Assembly (NCBI GenBank): GCA_035290885.1
Contig: DATDTL010000042.1
Location: 1 to 5,307 of the forward strand
Direction: 5' to 3'
Length of the DNA: 5,307 nt
Source of the DNA: JACQID01 sp035290885
Lineage (GTDB): Archaea; Aenigmatarchaeota; Aenigmatarchaeia; GW2011-AR5
The notes below the pieces were generated by a model that worked only from the letters and a program-made list of their open reading frames with translations, was not told where the DNA came from and ran no database searches. A program made the translations under genes and the position numbers. Each line of letters opens with the position of its first letter. Positions within the stretch are counted from its first letter, which is position 1. Below, one piece after another: positions 1 through 5,307 of this stretch.

Positions 1-51
1 AGCCTTATTTACATAAAATTGAACCCTTTACCTGCAGGGCTCTTCTTCAAG

Positions 52-59
52 TTTAAATA
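52..59 (+). promoter_or_regulatory. TATA box for the first gene
   Basis: TTTAAATA is a textbook archaeal TATA box. Its centre predicts a transcription start near position 82, about 26 bases downstream, leaving a 5' leader of roughly 49 bases before the ATG at 131. That leader holds a short TAGC-GAAA-GCTA hairpin (92-103) with a GNRA-type loop, then the Shine-Dalgarno site. The upstream BRE is not a clean match. The start site is inferred from spacing only. Confidence 0.55.
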
Positions 60-80
60 GGCCCGCGAATATGCGGGCCT
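59..80. repeat. Perfect 8-bp inverted repeat, operator or terminator
   Basis: AGGCCCGC (59-66) and GCGGGCCT (73-80) are perfect inverted repeats around a 6-base loop, giving a GC-rich hairpin in RNA. The repeat lies directly after the TATA box and before the predicted start near 82, where archaeal repressors often bind to block RNA polymerase. Alternatively it is a hairpin at the 3' end of an upstream transcript: frame 1 is open from base 1 to a TAG at 58-60. No U-tract follows, so a bacterial-type terminator is unlikely. Confidence 0.5.
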
Positions 81-117
81 CTATGTCATGTTAGCGAAAG
101 CTATGAAAATAAAATTC

Positions 118-123
118 GGAGGT
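118..123 (+). promoter_or_regulatory. Shine-Dalgarno site fixing the ATG at 131
   Basis: GGAGGT is a near-complete match to the archaeal anti-Shine-Dalgarno complement. It sits 7 bases before the ATG at 131 but only 1 base before the in-frame GTG at 125. The spacing therefore selects ATG 131 as the start of the first gene. Confidence 0.7.
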
Positions 124-130
124 TGTGAAA

Positions 131-454
131 ATGGGAATAGAATATAACGGAGAACCGTGGATTAGAGTAGGAGGCGTACGCAATTATGAACTCAGGAAAA
201 AGGTGCCTTATTCAGAAGCCTTAGAGATGCATCCGGATATTGCGACACATATACAGAATGCCGTGGAAAGATATAACGAAGAAAGTAAAGATCCGACGCT
301 CACTCGGGCATACCCTGTATCGCCTAGGGAGGAGCCATCAACGGTACCACGCGATGACAGGATAGTTTACGTGCAGGGAGTTCATATAAAGTCGCGTGGC
401 GGGAAGGACCGTAAACCTCGTGGAGGAAGACTGTCAAGAAAGTGGGCATGGTAA
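131..454 (+). CDS. Small basic protein of unknown function
   Basis: This 107-residue protein matches no family I recognise. Residues 1-50 look like a compact mixed fold, including a probable helix (about 35-52) starting around HPDIATHIQ. Residues 52-78 are rich in Pro, Glu and Arg and may be a linker. The tail (about 88-105) is strongly basic with two RGG triplets and many Lys/Arg, suggesting nucleic-acid or ribosome binding; this is inference. There is no signal peptide, membrane segment or Cys cluster. The Shine-Dalgarno site favours ATG 131 over GTG 125. Its codons look more AT-rich than those of the genes that follow (several AGA, GTA, ATA and TTA). It precedes pheS by about 60 bases on the same strand, but pheS appears to have its own promoter, so co-transcription is uncertain. 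Confidence 0.65.
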   Translation: MGIEYNGEPWIRVGGVRNYELRKKVPYSEALEMHPDIATHIQNAVERYNEESKDPTLTRAYPVSPREEPSTVPRDDRIVYVQGVHIKSRGGKDRKPRGGRLSRKWAW

Positions 455-479
455 ATAAACACGATAGGGACCAAACAGA

Positions 480-493
480 ACAAATCTTAAATC
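480..493 (+). promoter_or_regulatory. BRE and TATA box of pheS (leaderless type)
   Basis: ACAAAT (480-485) matches the archaeal BRE consensus RNWAAW and directly abuts the TATA-like CTTAAATC (486-493). The box centre is 26-27 bases before the ATG at 516, so transcription would begin at or next to the start codon and give a leaderless mRNA. No Shine-Dalgarno site precedes 507 or 516, which fits leaderless initiation. Confidence 0.5.
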
Positions 494-515
494 TACCGGC
501 GTTCAAGTGATAGCA

Positions 516-1760
516 ATGTACAAGTTGACCGACGAAGGGAAGAAGTATCTTGACAAGGGGCTGCCGGAGAAGCGGCTGGCCGATGCCTTGGCGAAAGGCC
601 CGATGACCATGTTGGAAGCACAGAAAATGGAGGACTTCCCCATCGCGATACAATGGGCAAAAAGGAACGGCTGGCTTGCAATTGAAAACGGAAAGATATC
701 GCTGGTGAAGACGCCCGGCAAATTTGAATTGCAGGATGCCTTGGAAAGCGTTGCAAAGAACGGGGAGGCGGATGATTTCCACCTGCAGATACTTCTTTCC
801 CGAAATCTGGCGGAAAAAGAACGCGATGGCATAGTGAAGAAGGCGCAACAGTATCTTGGCCGCGAGATAGCGAACATACCTCCGGAACTCATAAAGACTG
901 GATTGTGGCGCGAGGCGAAACTGAAGAAATACAATGTCACGGTGGCAGGCAAGAAAATCTACCCGGGAAAGAAGCACCACTATGCAGCGTTCCTTGACCA
1001 TGTCAAGCAGAAGCTCGCGTTCCTCGGGTTTGAGGAAATGCGCGGCCCAATCGTCGAGACGGAGTTCTGGAACATGGATGCGCTCTTCATGCCGCAGCAC
1101 CACTCAGCCCGTGACATTCATGACGCATACTTTGTCAAGGAGCCGAAGTACGCAAAAAGCCTTGATCCTGCGATACTTGAAGCCGTCAAGGACGCCCACG
1201 AGAAAGGCACGGCGGAGTCAAGGGGCTGGGAATACCGGTATGATGTCCAACGTGCCCACAGGCACATACTAAGAACGCAGGGCACGGTGCTTTCGGCAAA
1301 GACGCTTGCATCCAAGCCGAAGATACCGGGCAAATACTTCTCGGTTGCCAGATGCTTCCGCCATGACGTGATAGACGCCACGCACCTTGCAGACTTCTTC
1401 CAAGTCGAGGGAATAATACTGGACGAGGAGCTGAACCTTCGCCATCTCATAGGCATGCTCAAGATGTTCGGGAAGGAATTCGCGAATGCCGAGAAAATAA
1501 AAGTCACGCCAAGCTACTTCCCGTTCACCGAGCCGTCCGCATCACTCTACGCCAAGCATCCTGATCTTGGATGGATTGAACTTGGAGGCGCGGGCATGTT
1601 CAGGCAGGAGATGCTGGCGCCGCTTGGCATAACCGTGCCGGTTATAGCATGGGGCCTTGGCATTGACAGGATAGGCATGTTCAACATGGGAATAAAAGAT
1701 ATCCGCGATTTGTTCAGCACGGACCTGAACTATCTTAGGAATATGAAGGTGACTTACTGA
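516..1760 (+). CDS. pheS: Phenylalanine--tRNA ligase alpha subunit
   Basis: PheS is the catalytic subunit of the cytoplasmic (alpha-beta)2 enzyme that activates phenylalanine with ATP and transfers it to tRNA-Phe. Numbered from ATG 516 (414 aa), class II motif 1 lies near GFEEMRGP (171-178). Motif 2 holds F281-R282 and E298, followed by the Phe-pocket FPFTEP (335-340), and motif 3 is GLGIDR (380-385). Residues 1-140 hold winged-helix material typical of archaeal/eukaryotic PheS. The family usually has about 480-510 residues. This copy starts at YKLTDEGKKYL, the wing end of the first winged-helix domain, and so lacks about 60-80 N-terminal residues. An in-frame TAG at 465-467 excludes extension upstream. 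GTG 507 is the only other start; ATG 516 is preferred because of the TATA spacing and the absence of a Shine-Dalgarno site. The stop overlaps the pheT start by one base. Confidence 0.95.
   Translation: MYKLTDEGKKYLDKGLPEKRLADALAKGPMTMLEAQKMEDFPIAIQWAKRNGWLAIENGKISLVKTPGKFELQDALESVAKNGEADDFHLQILLSRNLAEKERDGIVKKAQQYLGREIANIPPELIKTGLWREAKLKKYNVTVAGKKIYPGKKHHYAAFLDHVKQKLAFLGFEEMRGPIVETEFWNMDALFMPQHHSARDIHDAYFVKEPKYAKSLDPAILEAVKDAHEKGTAESRGWEYRYDVQRAHRHILRTQGTVLSAKTLASKPKIPGKYFSVARCFRHDVIDATHLADFFQVEGIILDEELNLRHLIGMLKMFGKEFANAEKIKVTPSYFPFTEPSASLYAKHPDLGWIELGGAGMFRQEMLAPLGITVPVIAWGLGIDRIGMFNMGIKDIRDLFSTDLNYLRNMKVTY
1748..1752 (+). promoter_or_regulatory. Shine-Dalgarno site for pheT inside the pheS end
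   Basis: GGTGA lies 7 bases before the pheT ATG and matches the archaeal anti-Shine-Dalgarno sequence. It is embedded in the last codons of pheS. Together with the TGATG stop/start overlap it indicates coupled translation of the two subunits, which assemble in a 1:1 ratio. Confidence 0.55.
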
Positions 1761-3391
1761 TGCCCACAATAGAAGTTTCGCGCAAGGTTTTGGAAAGGCT
1801 TGCCGGCAGGAAAATAACCGGCGACATGCTTGACCGCGTGAAAGGGGAGATAGAAGAAGAGAAGGACGATAAAATAAAACTGGAGATAGGCGATACCAAC
1901 AGGCCCGACCTCTGGAGCGTCGAAGGCGTGGCGCGGGTTTACCGCGAGAAGGGCGTGCCCAAGCTGAAGGCAAGGAAAAGCGGGAAGAATATCATAGTGG
2001 ACAAGAACATGGAGGAGATACGGCCATATATAGCCGGCTTTATTGCCAAGAACGTCAACATTACGGAAGAGCTGTTGCTGGACCTCATACAACTGCAGGA
2101 AAAAATAGCCGAGAACTTCGGCAGGAAGAGGGAGAAGATATCCATAGGCATATACAATTACGCCGATGCCAAGTTTCCGCTGCACTACAAGGCAGTTGAG
2201 CCTCTGGGCATAAAGTTCGCGCCGCTTGAATTTGACGAAGAGATGACCCTTGACGCCATACTGGAGAAACATCCCAAAGGCCGGCAGTACGGGCATATCG
2301 TGAAGAAGCACAAGCTTTACCCGATATTCATGGACTCAACGGACCAAGTGCTTTCGTTCCCGCCGGTGATAAACAGCAACCGCCTTGGCCGCGTAACGAA
2401 GGGCGCCTCTGACATTTTCATAGAAGCCACCGGAAGCGACATCAAGCCCACAATTCTCGCGGTAAACATAATAGCGCTGGCGCTGCAGGACCGCGGCGCA
2501 TCCATAGAAACGATAGAAGTCCGGTATCCGTATGCGACTCCCTTGGGCAGGAAGGTGGCTACGCCTCTGTCTTTCGGGGAGAAAATGGCATTTCCCCAGA
2601 GCCTTGCCAAGGAGAGGCTGGGATTGGATCTTAGCGCCTCAGAAATAATCTCGCTTCTCAAGTCCATGCAATACGATGCCGCGAAAAAAGCCGGCAACAT
2701 CACGGTTACCATACCGTATTACAGGAGGGACGTGATGCATCCTTTTGACGTGATGGAGGACGTTGCCGTCGCCTACGGCTACGACAACATGCAGCCATTG
2801 GAAGTTCGGAGCTTCACGCACGGCGGGTTTTCGCAATTCACATTGCTGTCCAAGAGGGCAAGGCGATGCATGATAGGGCTGGGATTTCAGGAGATAATGT
2901 CGCCAATACTTTCAAACAACACTGCGCTTCAAAACAAGATGCTTTCTGCGGAAAGGGCTATTGAAATAGAAAATTACATGAGCGAGACGTACTCGGCAGT
3001 GAGAAACAGCGTGATGCCGTCGCTCCTTAACCTGCTTGGCAAGAACCTGCACGTGGAATACCCGCATAAAGTGTTTGAATTTGGCGAATGCGCCTCGCTT
3101 GACCGGGAGCCAAAAAGCGAGGCGAAGCTCGCCGCAGCTATGGCGGACACGTCCGTAGGATACGAAGACATCTCGTCGGCTGTTGACGCACTTCTGGGGA
3201 TGCTCGGGGTCAAATACGAGTTGAGGCCGTCGAAAAACAAAAGCTTCATAGAAGGAAGGCAGGCGGAAATCATCGTCGGAAAGAAGGCGGTTGGCATAAC
3301 AGGCGAAGTGCACCCGCAGGTCCTGCAAAATTGGGGCATAGACACGCCGGTGGTTGCGTTTGAAATAGACGCGGATGCGATGTCCCCATGA
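1760..3391 (+). CDS. pheT: Phenylalanine--tRNA ligase beta subunit
   Basis: This is the partner subunit of PheRS; in the family it binds tRNA and hydrolyses mischarged Tyr-tRNA-Phe. Its 543 residues are the normal archaeal length, without the C-terminal anticodon-binding region of bacterial PheT. The N-terminal B1 region carries the hallmark GDTNRPDLWSVEGVAR (44-59). The B3/B4 editing domain includes FPPVINSNRLGRVT (200-213) and the following GASDIFIEATG (215-225). A B5 winged-helix region follows, with DVMHPFDVMEDVAVAYGYD (324-342). The C-terminal catalytic-like fold, which has no active-site motifs of its own, includes VFEFGE (438-443) and GEVHPQVLQNWG (515-526). The start overlaps the pheS stop by one base and has a Shine-Dalgarno site; the stop overlaps the next gene in an ATGA. 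No frameshift or missing domain is apparent. Confidence 0.96.
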   Translation: MPTIEVSRKVLERLAGRKITGDMLDRVKGEIEEEKDDKIKLEIGDTNRPDLWSVEGVARVYREKGVPKLKARKSGKNIIVDKNMEEIRPYIAGFIAKNVNITEELLLDLIQLQEKIAENFGRKREKISIGIYNYADAKFPLHYKAVEPLGIKFAPLEFDEEMTLDAILEKHPKGRQYGHIVKKHKLYPIFMDSTDQVLSFPPVINSNRLGRVTKGASDIFIEATGSDIKPTILAVNIIALALQDRGASIETIEVRYPYATPLGRKVATPLSFGEKMAFPQSLAKERLGLDLSASEIISLLKSMQYDAAKKAGNITVTIPYYRRDVMHPFDVMEDVAVAYGYDNMQPLEVRSFTHGGFSQFTLLSKRARRCMIGLGFQEIMSPILSNNTALQNKMLSAERAIEIENYMSETYSAVRNSVMPSLLNLLGKNLHVEYPHKVFEFGECASLDREPKSEAKLAAAMADTSVGYEDISSAVDALLGMLGVKYELRPSKNKSFIEGRQAEIIVGKKAVGITGEVHPQVLQNWGIDTPVVAFEIDADAMSP

Positions 3392-3768
3392 CTCCAAAGA
3401 CCTATTTTCCGGCCGTTTCTTTTGTGATAACTTTCTTGTTGACAGCAGCGTCTCTTGCAGCTGTCGCATTGTTCTGGAGTAATTCCCTCATGCTTACGGG
3501 CATTATCATTGCCATAAGCCTTGCCATGTTCGCAATAAAATACGAAACGAAAGAAGTCATTTTCTACCTTGTCATGGCAATATGGGGCGCCTCTGCCGAG
3601 TCAATTGAGATATTCTTCGGCGCATGGAGCTATTCCGCTCCTGATTTTATCGGCATACCGTTCTGGCTGCCGTTTGGTTGGGGCATTGCCGCGATATTCA
3701 TGACAAGGGCGTGGGAAGAATTGAAAACTTTCATTTCCTTTCGCCGGGCTTCCATTTCACGGGCATGA
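3388..3768 (+). CDS. Small multi-pass membrane protein, unknown function
   Basis: This 126-residue protein is strongly hydrophobic with about four predicted membrane segments, at roughly residues 8-30, 34-51, 55-78 and 88-107. The best motif is between segments 3 and 4: an acidic-aromatic stretch (ESIEIFFGAWSY, 71-82), then P85 and GIPFWLPFGWG (89-99). Small membrane proteins with a similar W-Y-P-GIP-WLP-WG signature occur in bacteria and archaea, but I cannot name the family or a reaction. The tail (about 108-126) is polar and basic, probably cytoplasmic. The ATG overlaps the pheT stop in an ATGA, so expression probably depends on translational coupling within the pheST operon; there is no clear Shine-Dalgarno site. 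Nothing links it mechanistically to tRNA charging. Its last 38 bases overlap a convergent small gene on the other strand. Confidence 0.75.
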   Translation: MTPKTYFPAVSFVITFLLTAASLAAVALFWSNSLMLTGIIIAISLAMFAIKYETKEVIFYLVMAIWGASAESIEIFFGAWSYSAPDFIGIPFWLPFGWGIAAIFMTRAWEELKTFISFRRASISRA

Positions 3769-3859
3769 TATCCTTCGCGCTGTCGCGAAACGTACATATG
3801 TGGAAGCCTTTGCGGCACTTCGCTTCTTTTAGGCAGAAACTGCAATGACTGCATTCCAT
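3731..3859 (-). CDS. Cys-rich microprotein, probable metal binding
   Basis: This 42-residue ORF encodes five cysteines in its first 22 residues: C3, C6, C9, C15 and C22 (CxxCxxC-x5-C-x6-C), with H5 and H20 nearby. Such spacing suggests a zinc site or a small Fe-S centre. The rest is basic (ending KWKPGERK) and has no membrane segment. Such clustering is unlikely in a random reading frame. The ATG lies 11 bases after the minD stop on the same strand, suggesting it is the last gene of the minus-strand operon. An in-frame GTG at 3898 would add 13 residues (reading ESLLRKKIAGDA after the start) and overlap the end of minD. Neither start has a strong Shine-Dalgarno site, so the start is unsettled. 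The 3' end overlaps the convergent membrane-protein gene by 38 bases. I recognise no named family. Confidence 0.55.
   Translation of the reverse strand: MECSHCSFCLKEAKCRKGFHICTFRDSAKDIMPVKWKPGERK
3774..3789. repeat. Short hairpin just past the pheST operon end
   Basis: TTCGCG (3774-3779) and CGCGAA (3784-3789) pair perfectly around CTGT, five bases after the stop of the membrane-protein gene. In plus-strand RNA it may be a 3'-end structure, with a pyrimidine run TTCTTTT further on (3824-3830) as a possible archaeal termination signal. On the minus strand the same bases lie inside the Cys-rich ORF. A terminator role is tentative. Confidence 0.25.
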
Positions 3860-3870
3860 GGCATCGCCCG

Positions 3871-4641
3871 CTATTTTCTTCCGAAGAAGGCTCTCCACAG
3901 CCTTCTGCCAACCGGCTGGCGTTCCGTGAATTTCTCGCCGGCTATGCCGGATGCCAGCTTCCTCAGGTGATAGGCTGCTTCAGAGCGCGGCGAATGATAC
4001 ACTACCGGCGTCCTTGCAGCGATGCTTCTTTGCACGTCAATGTCCTCCGGTATCTCGGCAAGCACGTCCATGCCGTCCAGCATGAGGCGTATGTCATCGG
4101 TCTTCATCTCGTGGGAAAGGCCCCTGACCTTGTTAAGCACCACGCCAAGAACTTTCGTGCCGACCTGCTCCGCGAGCTTTGCCGCTTTCAGCGCGTCCGT
4201 GACCGAGGTCATTTCCGGATTTACGACAAGTATAAGCTCATCCGAGGCTTCCATTGCAGACAGCGCCTCGCGGCCGAGGCCGGCTGCGACGTCCACCAGC
4301 ACTATGTCGGCGTTGCCGAGAAGGTCAAGCATGGCGTTTGGCAAATCGCGCGCATCAACGCCGCGAAGATCGCGGATGGATATGCCGGCAGGCACTATCC
4401 TCAGGCCGTTATCCTGATCGTACATGGCCTGATTTATGGATGCCTTGCCCTTGAGAACGTCATGCAGCGTCACCGGGTAAAGCGGCATGCCAAAATGCAT
4501 GCCAAGGTTAGGCGTAGTAAGGTTCGCGTCAAGCACAACGACGCTCTTGCCCATCTGCGCAAGCCTCGCGCCGAGGTTCGCAGTGACCGTAGTCTTGCCG
4601 GCGCCTCCCTTGCCGGAGCAAATAGCTATAACTCTTGTCAT
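3871..4641 (-). CDS. MinD/ParA-family P-loop ATPase
   Basis: This is a 256-residue ATPase of the SIMIBI class, MinD-like branch. It has the deviant Walker A KGGAGKTT (11-18, signature K11 and catalytic K16), the Walker A' region with D38, and the Walker B/switch II stretch DVAAGLG (117-123). NKVRG (170-174) fits the base-recognition region. Family members dimerise on ATP and position or load partner complexes; bacterial MinD controls division-site placement, while archaeal MinD-like proteins have varied or unknown roles. The last residues (RRLWRAFFGRK, 246-256) form a short basic amphipathic segment like the membrane-targeting helix of MinD, so reversible membrane binding is likely; this is inference. 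No MinC or MinE lies in the window. It starts 25 bases after the glycosylase stop, behind a weak GGTG-type Shine-Dalgarno site, and is probably in the same operon. The full domain is present. Confidence 0.9.
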   Translation of the reverse strand: MTRVIAICSGKGGAGKTTVTANLGARLAQMGKSVVVLDANLTTPNLGMHFGMPLYPVTLHDVLKGKASINQAMYDQDNGLRIVPAGISIRDLRGVDARDLPNAMLDLLGNADIVLVDVAAGLGREALSAMEASDELILVVNPEMTSVTDALKAAKLAEQVGTKVLGVVLNKVRGLSHEMKTDDIRLMLDGMDVLAEIPEDIDVQRSIAARTPVVYHSPRSEAAYHLRKLASGIAGEKFTERQPVGRRLWRAFFGRK

Positions 4642-4666
4642 TTCCGCACCGTTATATGTAATTCAC

Positions 4667-5263
4667 TCATAGGGTATTAATGCTTTTCCGCAACTCCTTT
4701 CCTTCCTGAACTATCAGGCCGTGGTATTCCCTGTACACCCGCACGCTTTTTGGCAGCGAAGACTCGAAAAGCCCCTGAATCTCATCGTACCGCTCGCCGC
4801 CGTTTATGAAACCGCGGCTTGACAAAAGCCTTCGCGTATAGGCGTCAACGACAAAGAACGGCTTCCCGCACGCATAGAGCAGTATGCAATCCGCGGTTTC
4901 CCTGCCTATGCCTTTCACGCGAAGAAGCTCCTCCCTTGTTATGCGCTTTGAGAAGCCACCAAAAGAGCCATACGAAAGCACGAACCGCGCTAAGATTTTG
5001 AGCCGCTTGGATTTCTGCCGGAAGAACCCGGACGGCCGGATTATGCGCTGCAATTTTCGTTCGTGCATCGCGGCAATCTTTTCCGGCGACACCGCATCTT
5101 CGGCTATAAGATTATCCAGCGCCTTCTCGACGTTCCTCCACGCGGTGTTCTGGGTCAGTATCGCGCCGATGCAGATCTCGAACTTTTCTTCAGTGCGCTG
5201 CGGCCACCACTTCTGCGGGCCGTGCTTGGCACGGAGTTCGCGGTACAACCCAAGAAGTTCCAT
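4667..5263 (-). CDS. Endonuclease III-related HhH-GPD DNA glycosylase
   Basis: This 198-residue protein removes damaged bases in base-excision repair, judging by its family. WWP (19-21), GAILTQNTAW (33-42), RPSGFFRQKSKRL (76-88), the helix-hairpin-helix VKGIGRETAD (116-125) and VVDAYTRR (138-145) closely resemble the endonuclease III-related group that includes Helicobacter MagIII, a 3-methyladenine glycosylase. D140 fits the catalytic aspartate. The position of the endonuclease III lyase lysine holds E122, so it is probably a glycosylase without strong lyase activity. The protein ends at GKELRKSINTL, where cluster-bearing relatives continue into a four-cysteine Fe-S loop; no such cysteines exist here. 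The substrate (alkylated purine or other lesion) cannot be read from sequence. It is the first gene of the minus-strand operon, and the TATA spacing supports the ATG at 5263. Confidence 0.88.
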   Translation of the reverse strand: MELLGLYRELRAKHGPQKWWPQRTEEKFEICIGAILTQNTAWRNVEKALDNLIAEDAVSPEKIAAMHERKLQRIIRPSGFFRQKSKRLKILARFVLSYGSFGGFSKRITREELLRVKGIGRETADCILLYACGKPFFVVDAYTRRLLSSRGFINGGERYDEIQGLFESSLPKSVRVYREYHGLIVQEGKELRKSINTL

Positions 5264-5284
5264 TGCTGCATAAAGAACCTACGG

Positions 5285-5292
5285 CTTAAATT
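5285..5292 (-). promoter_or_regulatory. TATA box of the glycosylase gene (leaderless type)
   Basis: Read on the minus strand this is AATTTAAG, preceded by a purine-rich GGAAAGG that could serve as the BRE. The centre is about 26 bases before the ATG at 5263, so the transcript would start at the start codon. No Shine-Dalgarno site is present. It would drive the glycosylase, the MinD-like ATPase and the Cys-rich microprotein. Confidence 0.5.
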
Positions 5293-5307
5293 CCTTTCCG
5301 ATAGGGG

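Noticed and set aside
1..60. Frame 1 open from the window edge to TAG 58-60, possibly the end of an upstream gene
   Set aside because: Nineteen codons with no recognisable motif are too little to support a gene; open frames of this length occur by chance.
125..130. GTG 125 as start of the first gene
   Set aside because: It leaves only one base between the Shine-Dalgarno site and the start; ATG 131 has the normal spacing.
324..1103. Long minus-strand ORF (259 codons) antisense to the first gene and pheS
   Set aside because: It is a shadow of the GC-rich third codon positions of pheS; the plus strand encodes clear PheS motifs.
3630..3911. 93-codon minus-strand ORF across the minD end and the membrane-protein gene
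   Set aside because: It lacks recognisable features and overlaps the membrane gene deeply; the Cys-rich ORF in another frame better explains this stretch.
4652..4659. TATA-like ACATATAA (minus strand) before minD
   Set aside because: It is only about 14 bases from the start codon, so transcription would begin inside the gene; operon transcription from the glycosylase promoter is simpler.
3967..4680. 237-codon plus-strand ORF opposite minD
   Set aside because: It is antisense to a gene with intact Walker motifs and has no start signals; it is a shadow frame.

Overview
The window reads as a gene-dense archaeal chromosome segment. Both phenylalanyl-tRNA synthetase subunits are of the archaeal/eukaryotic type: the beta subunit is about 540 residues, not the roughly 800 of bacteria. 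Start regions carry TATA-like boxes placed for archaeal TBP/TFB promoters, two of them about 26 bases before the start codon as in leaderless mRNAs. Strong Shine-Dalgarno sites (GGAGGT, GGTGA) also occur. Short proteins, overlapping genes and frequent ATA isoleucine codons suggest a compact, possibly DPANN-like archaeon, but the lineage cannot be fixed from this sequence.

Plus strand, 1-3768: a TATA box and a perfect 8-bp inverted repeat (59-80) precede a small basic unknown protein (131-454). Then come pheS (516-1760), pheT (1760-3391) and a small multi-pass membrane protein (3388-3768). The pheS/pheT junction overlaps by 1 base and the pheT/membrane-protein junction by 4 bases, so these three are probably one translationally coupled transcript. 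PheS appears to lack most of the first N-terminal winged-helix domain of the family.

Minus strand, 5307-3731: a leaderless-type promoter drives a HhH-GPD DNA glycosylase of the endonuclease III-related/MagIII type without an iron-sulfur cluster (5263-4667). It is followed after 25 bases by a MinD-like P-loop ATPase with a probable membrane-targeting C-terminal helix (4641-3871). A previously hidden Cys-rich microprotein (3859-3731) follows, whose 3' end overlaps the convergent membrane-protein gene.

The plus-strand operon charges tRNA-Phe. The minus-strand operon combines base-excision repair, a MinD-family ATPase and a likely metal-binding small protein. No mobile element, CRISPR array, tRNA or rRNA was seen. 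The best leads are the Cys-rich microprotein, including a possible -1 frameshift link to MinD, the shortened PheS, and two short ORFs that bridge intergenic gaps with start/stop overlaps.
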